A stretch of 64,000 nucleotides of DNA. It comes from DASRBN01 sp035294305 (GTDB lineage Bacteria > Chloroflexota > Ktedonobacteria > Ktedonobacterales > Ktedonobacteraceae). This document shows, one piece after another, positions 33,620 to 40,810 of the stretch. The notes below the pieces were generated by a model. The model had not been told where the DNA came from. It saw only the letters and a list, made by a program, of their open reading frames with translations, and ran no database searches. The stretch covers positions 36,930 through 100,929 of the forward strand of contig DATGLD010000046.1 of the NCBI GenBank assembly GCA_035294305.1. The letters run 5' to 3'. The stretch's first letter is position 1. The number at the start of each line of letters is the position of its first letter. The position numbers and the translations under genes are program-made.

Positions 33620-34618
33620 TTAAGCTCCTACAAGCGCCGGGGGCACGATTTTCTTTGCCGCCTGGACGATGTCGTTTTTGTTGGGCAGGGCAGCGCGTTC
33701 CAGGGCTTTGGAATATGGCATGGGTACGTCGGCGCTGTTGACATGCTGGATGGGCGCGTCCATGTAGTCAAAGGCGTGTTCGTAGATGAGCGCGGCAAGC
33801 CCCTGGCCGGTGCCAAAATATTTCCAGCCCTCCTCGGCAATTACCACGCGATTGGTCTTCTTCACCGAATCGACGATCAGGTCAATATCGATGGGACGAA
33901 TGCTCCTTAAATCAAGCACTTCCGCGTCGATACCCTCTTTCGCCAGGTCTTCGGCGGCCTGCATGACCACGTGTAGCATGCGAGAGAAGGTGATGATGGT
34001 GATGTGCCTGCCCTCGCGTTTGATGTCCGCGCGATTCAGTGGCACAGTATATTCCACACCTTCGTCGGGAACCTCGCCCTTGACGTTGTAGAGCAGTTCG
34101 TGCTCGATAAAGAGGACGGGATCGGGGTCGCGCACAGCCGATTTCAGCATCCCTTTGGCATCATATGGTGTGGCGGGCATGACGACTTTGAGACCGGGGA
34201 TATGTGCATACCAGGACTCCAGCATTTGCGAGTGCTGCGCGCCGCGCTGCGCTCCACCACCGCCTGGCGTGCGTATGACCAGCGGCACCTGTGGCTGGCC
34301 CCCAAACATGTAGCGCATTTTGGCGGCGCTGTTAACGATCTGGTCGGCGGCCAGTATGCTGAAGTTGATGGTCATGATCTCAATGATGGGGCGCAAACCG
34401 CCAAGGGCCGCGCCGATGCCTGCTCCGGCAATCACTTCTTCCGCGAGGGGGGTATCGCGCACGCGCTTTTCGCCGAATTCTTCGAAAAGTCCTTTTGTCA
34501 CGGCGTAGGTGCCGCCATAGCCCGCGATATCCTCGCCCATGATAAAGACACGCTCATCGCGCTGCATCTCTTCGCGAATGGCCTCGCGCAGCGCGTCACG
34601 ATAGGTAATGGTACGCAT
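33620..34618 (-). CDS. pdhB: pyruvate dehydrogenase E1 component, beta subunit
   Basis: E1 beta forms the thiamine-diphosphate active site with E1 alpha. From MRTITYRDALREAIREEMQRDERVFIMGEDIAGYGGTYAVTKGLFEEFGEKRVRDTPLAE the protein has 332 residues, normal for the family. Diagnostic are the glutamate in MGEDI and the region GGGGAQRGAQHSQMLESWYAHIPGLKVVMPATPYDAKG. The start at 34618 has GAGAGG upstream; a longer frame to 34651 enters a repeat and is rejected. Confidence 0.94.
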   Translation of the reverse strand: MRTITYRDALREAIREEMQRDERVFIMGEDIAGYGGTYAVTKGLFEEFGEKRVRDTPLAEEVIAGAGIGAALGGLRPIIEIMTINFSILAADQIVNSAAKMRYMFGGQPQVPLVIRTPGGGGAQRGAQHSQMLESWYAHIPGLKVVMPATPYDAKGMLKSAVRDPDPVLFIEHELLYNVKGEVPDEGVEYTVPLNRADIKREGRHITIITFSRMLHVVMQAAEDLAKEGIDAEVLDLRSIRPIDIDLIVDSVKKTNRVVIAEEGWKYFGTGQGLAALIYEHAFDYMDAPIQHVNSADVPMPYSKALERAALPNKNDIVQAAKKIVPPALVGA

Positions 34619-34654
34619 GTGAATGTATTTCCTCTCGTCTATTCCTGGCACGGC

Positions 34655-34702
34655 GGGCGACCACCGTAGAGAGCCGATTAATCGCGTTCGTGGTCGCCCC
34701 TA
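34655..34702. repeat. family A repeat inside the pdh operon, supplying the pdhA stop
   Basis: GGGCGACCAC (34655-34664) and GTGGTCGCCC (34690-34699) form 10-bp inverted arms around an inner palindrome CGATTAATCG. Read on the minus strand the element begins GTAGGGGCGACCACGAACGC, and that TAG is the pdhA stop codon. Confidence 0.75.
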
Positions 34703-35731
34703 CGGGCGATTGCCTGGCCTGCGGTAACTGAGGGCGGTAGAATTATCGACCAGCACGTCGGTGAAAAGCTCTTCTGGCGCGGGATCCGGGCTGTTTTCGG
34801 CAAAGTCGGCCGCGTCTTCGGAGACCTGGGTAGCCCGCTCGTCATTGGCGTCAAATTCGGTCTGGGTCGCTATGCCGAGTTCGAGCAATTTTTGCTCGAA
34901 GATGCTGATAGGGTCGCGTGTCGTGCGCCAGTGATGCTCTTCTTCGCGCGTGCGATAGTAGGCGGGATCGGTCATCGAGTGCGCGCGGAAGCGATAGGTT
35001 TTGGCCTCCAGCAGCACGGGTCCCTGGCCGCTGCGAGCGTGGTCGACCGCTGCTGCCATGGCCTCGTAGACGGCGATGACATCCATACCATCCACCTGCC
35101 GGCCCGGGATATTGTAGGCTGCCGCGCGAGGGATCAGAGAATCGACGGCCCAGGCTTTATGCACGGCCATGCCCATTGAGTACTGGTTATTCTCACAAAT
35201 ATAGACAACGGGAAGTTTCCAGATCGAGGCCAGATTGAGCGCCTCGTGGAAAGCTCCCTCGTCGACCGCCCCATCGCCGAAATAGCAGGCGACAATGCTG
35301 TCCAGGTCCTGGTATTGCATGGCAAGGGCGACGCCTGCGGCAATCGGCAGTTGCGCCGCGACGATGGCATTACCGCCATAGATACCGAGTTCATTGCTCC
35401 ACATGTGCATGGAGCCGCCTTTTCCTTTACTGCAGCCGGTGGCCTTGCCGAAGAGTTCGGCCATTACTTCTCGCGGGTCCATGCCCTTTGCAATGGCATG
35501 GCCATGTTCTCGATAGCTGGAGAGGATCTTGTCGCCCGGTCGGAGCGCGGCTATGCTGCCTACGCCTACCGCCTCCTGACCAATATAGAGGTGCATGAAA
35601 CCGCCAATTTTGCCGCGTGTGTATTCCTCCGCGCTCTTCTCCTCGAAGCGGCGCAAGAGGGTCATCTTATAGTGCATTTCCAATAATTGTGTCCGGGTAA
35701 GCCCCGCGAGCGTGGCATTGCTAATCGCCAT
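34700..35731 (-). CDS. pdhA: pyruvate dehydrogenase E1 component, alpha subunit
   Basis: The 343-residue protein has the E1 alpha fold with the thiamine-diphosphate motif GDGAVDEGAFHEALNLASIWKLPVVYICENNQYSMG, the GKGGSMHMW region and the phosphorylation-loop region YRFRAHSMTDPAYYRTREE. It is the first gene of the pdh operon. No E3 (lipoamide dehydrogenase) gene follows, so the complex must borrow E3 from elsewhere in the genome. Its last codons and stop lie in a dispersed repeat. Confidence 0.94.
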   Translation of the reverse strand: MAISNATLAGLTRTQLLEMHYKMTLLRRFEEKSAEEYTRGKIGGFMHLYIGQEAVGVGSIAALRPGDKILSSYREHGHAIAKGMDPREVMAELFGKATGCSKGKGGSMHMWSNELGIYGGNAIVAAQLPIAAGVALAMQYQDLDSIVACYFGDGAVDEGAFHEALNLASIWKLPVVYICENNQYSMGMAVHKAWAVDSLIPRAAAYNIPGRQVDGMDVIAVYEAMAAAVDHARSGQGPVLLEAKTYRFRAHSMTDPAYYRTREEEHHWRTTRDPISIFEQKLLELGIATQTEFDANDERATQVSEDAADFAENSPDPAPEELFTDVLVDNSTALSYRRPGNRP

Positions 35732-35884
35732 GGCCCATCTCTCCCCTGTTCTGTCAATCTACGTGTTTAATGACCTGCTCAGAGTACGCCATTGTAGGTG
35801 ATGCGGCCTTTGATATTCACTGCATTGTGATGTACTGTGACTTATTTTACCGCAAGCTCTGGTGGATGTATAGGGGGTATTCAT

Positions 35885-36784
35885 TCATTCTAGACCGGGC
35901 TTCATTTTCTCCACAACGGCCGCCGCCGTCGGAATCCCCGTTATACCCACATGTTCAATAGAGAGCGAGGCAACACAGTTAGCAAAGTCTACCGCTGTCT
36001 CCGGGTCCCCGTGCCGGTAAAAATGCGTCAGGAAAGCGGCCGCAAAGACATCGCCAGCGCCCGTTGGGTCGACCTCGCGCGCGGGATAGGCCGGGAAATG
36101 ACGCTTCTTGCCCTGCCGGAAAAGCGTTGCGCCCTGCCTCCCACCGGTGGCAACAAGCAGGGGAACCAGCAGGCTCCAGCGAGACAGTATGGCATCGGCC
36201 CCGGCACGATTGTCACCGGCGAGCGGCAGCAGGTCGTCGTGGCTGAGGATCAATACATCGAGGCCTGCAAGCATTTCTTCCGCGCCCGTCCAGGGAGTGG
36301 GCCAGACGCGGCCCTCTTCATCCCAGCATCGCAGCCAGCCCTGGGCCGTGGCCGCAACGATTGCGCCGGGACGATAGCGGAAGAGCGCCAATAAATCGAG
36401 AGTTATCTCCTGAGCAAGTGGAGCAAGCAGCACAATGGGAGCGCCGCGCCAGGCAAGCGGAACATCTTCAGCATCCAGTTGATCGGCCCTGCTATGAATA
36501 TGCTGGATGCGAAAACCGCCTTCATAAACATTGGCAAAAGTAGTGGTTACCTCTGACGAACGCCCGGCAATCTCGATGCCAGGCAACTGCGTCGCCAGCT
36601 CTGCAAGCAATTGAGCATCCCCACGTGTAACGAGCGCGGAGACTAATCCTAAGCGATAGGCGGTGAGGGCAGCGAAAGTCACGGTGCCACCGATTGAGTA
36701 TGAGCCATCGGAGTGAATGTCGCGGGTGGCATGGCCGATGGTTAAAAAATCAGGAACGCGTTCAGCGGAGATGGGTTGGAGCAC
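35885..36784 (-). CDS. PfkB-family carbohydrate/nucleoside kinase
   Basis: The 299-residue protein starts at GTG 36784 with TTGGAG 8-9 bp upstream. The C-terminal PfkB signature DPTGAGDVFAAAFLTHFYRHGD contains the catalytic aspartate and anion hole. The N-terminal glycine motif region reads FLTIGHATRDIHSDGSYSIGGTVTFAALTAYRLG. This group phosphorylates sugars, nucleosides or similar small molecules; the substrate is not clear. The jag gene lies upstream on the same strand, with a repeat between them. Confidence 0.85.
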   Translation of the reverse strand: MLQPISAERVPDFLTIGHATRDIHSDGSYSIGGTVTFAALTAYRLGLVSALVTRGDAQLLAELATQLPGIEIAGRSSEVTTTFANVYEGGFRIQHIHSRADQLDAEDVPLAWRGAPIVLLAPLAQEITLDLLALFRYRPGAIVAATAQGWLRCWDEEGRVWPTPWTGAEEMLAGLDVLILSHDDLLPLAGDNRAGADAILSRWSLLVPLLVATGGRQGATLFRQGKKRHFPAYPAREVDPTGAGDVFAAAFLTHFYRHGDPETAVDFANCVASLSIEHVGITGIPTAAAVVEKMKPGLE

Positions 36785-36821
36785 GGATTTTCTCCAAGAT
36801 TCATTTACGAGTGGGCTTGTC

Positions 36822-36897
36822 GAGGGCGACCACCAGGGTGCGCCCTTGCGAGAGAGTTGCGTCGTAATAGTAAGGGTGCACCCTGGTGGTCGCCCTC
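36822..36897. repeat. family A repeat with 20-bp perfect terminal inverted repeats
   Basis: GAGGGCGACCACCAGGGTGC (36822-36841) and its exact complement (36878-36897) flank 36 bp. The whole 76-bp unit looks like a tiny MITE or REP hairpin between jag and the PfkB gene. Confidence 0.85.
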
Positions 36898-36920
36898 TGC
36901 CATCGCCTGTTCCTCAAACG

Positions 36921-37874
36921 CTAGCGGCCAGGGCGTTTCAGGGAAATGACGACCCGGCGCGCATCGCCTTCGCCGATGCTCTCGGTGCTGATATCTTTGC
37001 TATCGGAGAGGGCGATGTGAACGATGCGGCGCTCGTGTGGCGGCATGGCCTCGAGCGCGATGGAACGCCGGTAATTGCGTACTTGCTGTGCTACGCGCAG
37101 GGCTAGCGAACGCAGATTGGCCTCGCGGCGCTCGCGGTAATTTTCGGCGTCAACGATAATGCGCATGCGATGTTTGGTGCGATGCCCAACGATCAGGCTC
37201 ACCAGCAGTTGCAGAGCGGCAAGCGTTTCACCACGGCGACCGATCAGTAATCCAAGATTCTCGTTGATGCCCTGGATATTCAGCGTGAGCGGATTGGTGG
37301 AGCGTACCTGGATATTGGCGCGAATATTCAGATATTGCAGGATGTTTTGTAGCACCTCAACGGTAATGTCGATATCTTCGCGGCTGGGCGTTTCGACGTC
37401 TTGCATTTCCCCTTCGGCTACGCTGCCGTTTTCCAGTTCGGCAAGTAGTTCGGGGGCATAATCGGCGCTGCCGGGCAGATCGAGTCTGGCCTCTGGCTGA
37501 TCTTCACCTACTAGCTCATCCTCGTCCTCATACTCATCCTCTTCACTTTCATCCTCGAAATCCTCATCCTCGTCCTCATACTCATCCTCTTCATCTTCCT
37601 CGAACTCATCTTCCTCAGCGTAAATCTCTTCACCTGGATAACTATCATCGGGGCCGAGAATAGCATCGGCCATTTCAGGAGTGATAACGGCGCCGGCGCT
37701 ACCAGGACGGACGCTGACACGAACGCGCGCATCTTTGCTGCCAAGTCCGAATGCGCCCCGGCTTGGTTCCTGAAGCACCGTTATCTCCACCTCATCACGA
37801 CGCTTGCCCAGGCGCATCAATGCTTGCTGCACAGCCTCATCAACACTTTTACCACTGGCCTCTATGCTTTCCAC
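36921..37874 (-). CDS. jag: Jag/KhpB-like RNA-binding protein (Jag_N-KH-R3H) with long acidic insert
   Basis: The 317-residue protein has a Jag_N domain (1-55, VEITVLQEPSRGAFGLGSKDARV), a KH domain (about 185-245, NPLTLNIQGINENLGLLIGRRGETLAALQLLVSLIV) and an R3H domain (to 317, LRSLALRVAQQVRNYRRSIALEAMPPHERRIVHIAL). Between Jag_N and KH lies a Glu/Asp stretch of about 50 residues. Jag/KhpB proteins bind RNA and influence cell elongation and division in Gram-positives. It is the last gene of the rpmH-rnpA-yidD-yidC-jag cluster, its usual neighbour set. Confidence 0.94.
   Translation of the reverse strand: MESIEASGKSVDEAVQQALMRLGKRRDEVEITVLQEPSRGAFGLGSKDARVRVSVRPGSAGAVITPEMADAILGPDDSYPGEEIYAEEDEFEEDEEDEYEDEDEDFEDESEEDEYEDEDELVGEDQPEARLDLPGSADYAPELLAELENGSVAEGEMQDVETPSREDIDITVEVLQNILQYLNIRANIQVRSTNPLTLNIQGINENLGLLIGRRGETLAALQLLVSLIVGHRTKHRMRIIVDAENYRERREANLRSLALRVAQQVRNYRRSIALEAMPPHERRIVHIALSDSKDISTESIGEGDARRVVISLKRPGR
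37515..37593. repeat. 31-bp exact direct repeat coding for the acidic tract of Jag
   Basis: The same 31 bp occur at 37515-37545 and 37563-37593. Both are in the jag frame and encode a Glu/Asp/Tyr run, so the tract probably grew by duplication. Confidence 0.85.
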
Positions 37875-37913
37875 TGTTTTTTGCCTCCCTATAACAATGT
37901 ATTCTTTATGAGA

Positions 37914-37940
37914 CGAGGACAGGCCCGAGGCGCTGTCCCT
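37914..37940. repeat. family B repeat between yidC and jag
   Basis: GAGGACAGGCCCGAGGCGCT followed by GTCCCTGC is the inverted form of the CAGGGACAGCGCCT...GCCTGTCCTC motif. It fills part of the 68-bp gap. Confidence 0.6.
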
Positions 37941-37942
37941 GC

Positions 37943-38965
37943 TTAACTACGTGACGCGTTCCTCCTGGGGGCATTTCCACGGCGACGAGCTGATGCGCTG
38001 GCATTGCGTGGACGGCGGCGCGTAGATGATGAGCCATTTGGAGAATTTACTCGACCGTTGCCATTCCTTGGAGTGCCTCCCTCGCTTGCGAGGGCTGTCG
38101 CATCCGGCTCATTAGCGCTCTTTAAGAGCCGGGTTTCTTTGTCAGAGTCACCGGCATAGGCCCTATTACTTCTACCATTATCCTTGTTCCCGGGGAAGAT
38201 GCCTGAGAGGAAGTCGGGCATGACTGCCAGCGAGCCCCAACCCGTCACAAAGTACTGCTGTACCATGCTGAAGACCGAGGTGGTTGTCCAATAGAGCGCC
38301 AGGCCGGCCGGGAAATTCAGGGCGAAGAAAAATGTGATGAACGGCATGACGAACTGCATGATCTGCATCTGCTGTGTCATCGCATTCTTCGTCGCGGCCG
38401 TTGTACGTGGCTGGGACATGCGCAACTGGACAAAGGTCGCCAGACCTGCCAGCACAGGCAGGATGTGCGTTGGATCGGTGCCACCGAGCGAGATAGCCCA
38501 GTGGGGATTAATGAAAGTAAACCAGTCCAGGTACACATTCGGCTTCTGCGTGAAATGCGGTAGGAACGGGTAAACAAGCTTATTAATGTCTGAGAGTGAG
38601 CTACTCAACGCCGTTCTTAAGGCATAGAAGAGCCCATAGAGAATAGGAAGCTGAATGAGCAAGGGCAGGCAGCCAGCGGCAGGATTGACGCCATATTCCT
38701 TATAGAGCGCCTGCATCGCCTCCATCTGGGCGCGCTGGTCCTTGGCGTACTTCTTTTTGATGTCCGCCATTAATGGCTGGATGGCCTGGGTCGCCTTCGT
38801 CGATTTGAGCTGTTTCATGTAAAGCGGAAACAATATCAGGCGAATGATGACCGTAAGCACGATGATAGACAGCGCCATATCACCGAAGAGGTGATAGAGC
38901 AGCAGCAACACGTTCAAAAGCGGGAATGTGAATATGATATTGAAAAAGTAGCCGATCTGACCCAC
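37943..38965 (-). CDS. yidC: YidC/Oxa1-family membrane protein insertase
   Basis: YidC inserts and folds membrane proteins, alone or with Sec. The 340-residue protein is the short Gram-positive type without the large periplasmic domain. It has the helices LLNVLLLLYHLFGDMALSIIVLTVIIRLILFPLY, GCLPLLIQLPILYGLFYALRTAL, and the late pair around MQFVMPFITFFFALNFPAGLALYWTTTSVFSMVQQYFV. The helix-2 hydrophilic-groove arginine in VIIRLILFPL is present. The C-terminus is Arg/Ser/Asn-rich (RRRPRNASASARRRGN), as expected for ribosome contact. It is cotranscribed with yidD and jag. Confidence 0.95.
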   Translation of the reverse strand: MGQIGYFFNIIFTFPLLNVLLLLYHLFGDMALSIIVLTVIIRLILFPLYMKQLKSTKATQAIQPLMADIKKKYAKDQRAQMEAMQALYKEYGVNPAAGCLPLLIQLPILYGLFYALRTALSSSLSDINKLVYPFLPHFTQKPNVYLDWFTFINPHWAISLGGTDPTHILPVLAGLATFVQLRMSQPRTTAATKNAMTQQMQIMQFVMPFITFFFALNFPAGLALYWTTTSVFSMVQQYFVTGWGSLAVMPDFLSGIFPGNKDNGRSNRAYAGDSDKETRLLKSANEPDATALASEGGTPRNGNGRVNSPNGSSSTRRRPRNASASARRRGNAPRRNASRS

Positions 38966-38989
38966 GAGATCTCTCCTGCCTTCCTCGAT

Positions 38990-39217
38990 CTAGTCGGCCA
39001 GACGTTCTGGGACTGGATCATAGAGATTGCCCTTATAGAATGGCTGACAACGCCCAATACGTTTGATCGTCATCCATCCTCCACGGAAAAAACCAAAACG
39101 TGAAATTGCCTCATAGCCATATTGCGAGCATGAGGGAGTAAAGCGACACGATGAGGGCAAGATGACCGACAGGGTGTTCTGATATATGCGAATAAGGATA
39201 AGTGCGATATGTTTCAC
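38990..39217 (-). CDS. yidD: membrane protein insertion efficiency factor YidD
   Basis: YidD is a small membrane-associated protein that aids YidC-dependent insertion. Starting at GTG 39217 with GAAGG 8 bp upstream, it has 75 residues: KHIALILIRIYQNTLSVILPSSCRFTPSCSQYGYEAISRFG with the conserved CRFxPSCSxY cysteines. The longer frame up to 39301 would cross a dispersed repeat and has no ribosome binding site. It sits in the canonical place between rnpA and yidC. Confidence 0.94.
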   Translation of the reverse strand: MKHIALILIRIYQNTLSVILPSSCRFTPSCSQYGYEAISRFGFFRGGWMTIKRIGRCQPFYKGNLYDPVPERLAD

Positions 39218-39267
39218 TGTCGATGTCCTTCTTCTGTTTGCCTCAATCAGAGGGGAACTGCCCCAGC

Positions 39268-39290
39268 GGGACGCGATCAATCTGGTCCCT
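39268..39290. repeat. family C repeat between rnpA and yidD
   Basis: GGGACGCGATCAATCTGGTC followed by CCT. A related core GCGATCAATCCGGCC occurs in the PP2C gene at 43685, and GCGGTCAATCCGGCC at 40784. Confidence 0.5.
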
Positions 39291-39313
39291 CTCTCCACCA
39301 CCCCAGAGTACCC

Positions 39314-39670
39314 CTATCTATGTGACGCCGCGAGCAAATGTGCGCGGCGCAATAAAGTCACAATGTCCTGTTGCAATGCCTGCAAGTCGGCGGTGACGGT
39401 CAAAGTTCTGGCGCTGAGTACGATATCCCAGCCGGCGGGAAGCTCAGGTAGAACCGGCCGTATAGCTTCACCGAGCAGGCGTTTCATATAATTACGTTCT
39501 ACAGCGTGTTTCGATATACGTTTGCTGACTACAAATCCGATGCGTAGTCGTCCTACATCATTTGGTGTCCATGCAAGGATAAGCAGCCGGGACGCGATAC
39601 TGCGCCCTTGCTGCCTGACCCTCTGAAATTCGCTGTTTTTACGCAGTCGTAATGCACGGCGAAGTGGCAC
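39314..39670 (-). CDS. rnpA: ribonuclease P protein component
   Basis: RnpA is the protein cofactor of RNase P, which matures tRNA 5' ends. The 118-residue protein has the family start LRRALRLRKNSEFQRVRQQGRSIASRLLILAW, then RIGFVVSKRISKHAVERNYMKRLLGEAIR with the RNxxKR motif. It starts 2 bp after the rpmH stop, the classical arrangement with overlapping expression. Confidence 0.95.
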   Translation of the reverse strand: MPLRRALRLRKNSEFQRVRQQGRSIASRLLILAWTPNDVGRLRIGFVVSKRISKHAVERNYMKRLLGEAIRPVLPELPAGWDIVLSARTLTVTADLQALQQDIVTLLRRAHLLAASHR

Positions 39671-39672
39671 TC

Positions 39673-39807
39673 TTAAACTGTCAGTCTCCAGCGCCCTTTG
39701 ACGCGGCGAGCTTTGAGCACGCGGCGCCCGTTGCGGGTCGCCATGCGCTTCATAAATCCGTGCTCGCGTTTGCGCGGTATGCGCTTTGGTTGCCAGGTAC
39801 GTTTCAT
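39673..39807 (-). CDS. rpmH: 50S ribosomal protein L34
   Basis: The 44-residue protein reads MKRTWQPKRIPRKREHGF followed by MKRMATRNGRRVLKARR and ends RWRLTV, a full L34. It heads the rpmH-rnpA-yidD-yidC-jag operon, which in many bacteria lies next to dnaA and oriC; dnaA is not here. GGAGGAGAAAGAAAGGG lies in the leader. Confidence 0.97.
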   Translation of the reverse strand: MKRTWQPKRIPRKREHGFMKRMATRNGRRVLKARRVKGRWRLTV

Positions 39808-39857
39808 ACTAAGTAAACTAAGCCCTTTCTTTCTCCTCCACTTGGGATTTCTTGTAG

Positions 39858-39887
39858 ATTATAGCCGTTCTTCCCACAAGCTGTCAA
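39858..39887 (-). promoter_or_regulatory. promoter of the rpmH operon
   Basis: On the minus strand a perfect TTGACA (39882-39887) and a perfect TATAAT (39858-39863) are 18 bp apart, 51 bp before rpmH. This is the strongest consensus promoter in the window. Confidence 0.88.
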
Positions 39888-39930
39888 TCGTGCGCGGCGA
39901 AAATCCCATCTTTCAGCGTGTAGGTGTGCA

Positions 39931-39993
39931 GAGGGAGACCTCAAGGGTCCCCGCTCCACATTCCAACTGCCCGGCCCTTACTATGACTCCGCT
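39931..39993. repeat. family A repeat abutting the FHA gene stop
   Basis: GAGGGAGACCTCAAGGGTCC at one end and GGCCCTTACTATGACTCCGC at the other, directly touching the stop codon at 39994. The copy at 47412 is organised identically against der. Confidence 0.7.
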
Positions 39994-40644
39994 TTAAGAC
40001 TCCTTGAAGCGGAGGAGAACCCGACCAAGTTTAATTTCGTCATTATCGTGCAGGGGCGTGGGCGTTTTGGGCGCGAGCTTCTGCCGGTTGAGAAACGTGA
40101 AATTGGTGCTGTTCTCGTCTTCAATCATGTACTGGCCATTTTCGACAAAGATGCGCGCGTGCATGCGAGAGACGCCCCCTTCTTCTCCGCCATTGGGGGT
40201 GAGGTCCACATCGGGGAAGATGTTGCTGACGGCATCTTCGCGCCCGATCAAGACGTTGTCTTTGCCGCTCAGGTCGTATTCCTGGTTATCAGCTTCGACA
40301 ATGAGGCGAGCGTTTAAGGCCGCGGGCGCAGTGGCGACTGCCGGGGCCGGGGCGGGCGCTGGAGCCGGAGCGGGTGCCGGAGCAGGAGTCGAGGTATCGA
40401 CCGGAGCCGGGGCGGGCGCGCCGAGCATACTGCCACAATTTGAGCAGAAGGCCTCTCCCGCGGGGTTAACAGCGCCACAGGATGGGCATACCTGGGTCCC
40501 TGCCGAGGGCGCGGCGGGGGCAGGCGCGGCCTGTGGGGGCGCGGCTGTCGCCACGGGAGCCGCGCCTGTCAGCGGCTCTCCGCATTCATCGCAGAAAGCG
40601 GAGCCATCGGGATTTTCATGGCCTAATGAACAACGTACTGTCAT
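39994..40644 (-). CDS. FHA-domain protein with two N-terminal zinc ribbons
   Basis: From ATG 40644 (GAGGAGG upstream) the protein has 216 residues. The first ribbon is CSLGHENPDGSAFCDECG (His possibly a ligand), the second CPSCGAVNPAGEAFCSNCG near 53-71. A (PA)n linker follows. The FHA domain (about 110-215) has VLIGRED, GGVSRMHARIF and ENSTNFTFLN, where the usual STNG glycine is replaced by Phe. FHA domains bind phosphothreonine, so this is a likely target or adaptor of the kinases nearby. It is the last gene of the phospho-signalling block. Confidence 0.9.
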   Translation of the reverse strand: MTVRCSLGHENPDGSAFCDECGEPLTGAAPVATAAPPQAAPAPAAPSAGTQVCPSCGAVNPAGEAFCSNCGSMLGAPAPAPVDTSTPAPAPAPAPAPAPAPAVATAPAALNARLIVEADNQEYDLSGKDNVLIGREDAVSNIFPDVDLTPNGGEEGGVSRMHARIFVENGQYMIEDENSTNFTFLNRQKLAPKTPTPLHDNDEIKLGRVLLRFKES

Positions 40645-40736
40645 TTTCTCTATCCTCCTCAAAAGTATCTACGATTCAGTTCGTGCTGGGTTCTCTATTC
40701 TTTCATAATGTGTATAAAGGGCGTTTACCCTCGCGA

Positions 40737-40810
40737 TGGGCGACCACAAGGGTCAAAGGTTTCTCTACCCACATCCAATTCCTGGGGCGCGGTCAATCCG
40801 GCCTCTACGG
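40737..40810. repeat. family A start plus family C end between VWA and FHA genes
   Basis: GATGGGCGACCACAAGGGTC begins the unit and GGGGCGCGGTCAATCCGGCC ends it, followed by TCTACGG. On the minus strand the TAG in that last element is the stop codon of the VWA gene (40805-40807). Confidence 0.65.

Noticed and set aside
37515..37593. Jag acidic tract as an assembly error
   Set aside because: The two 31-bp copies are separated by different sequence and keep the frame, which fits natural repeat growth better.
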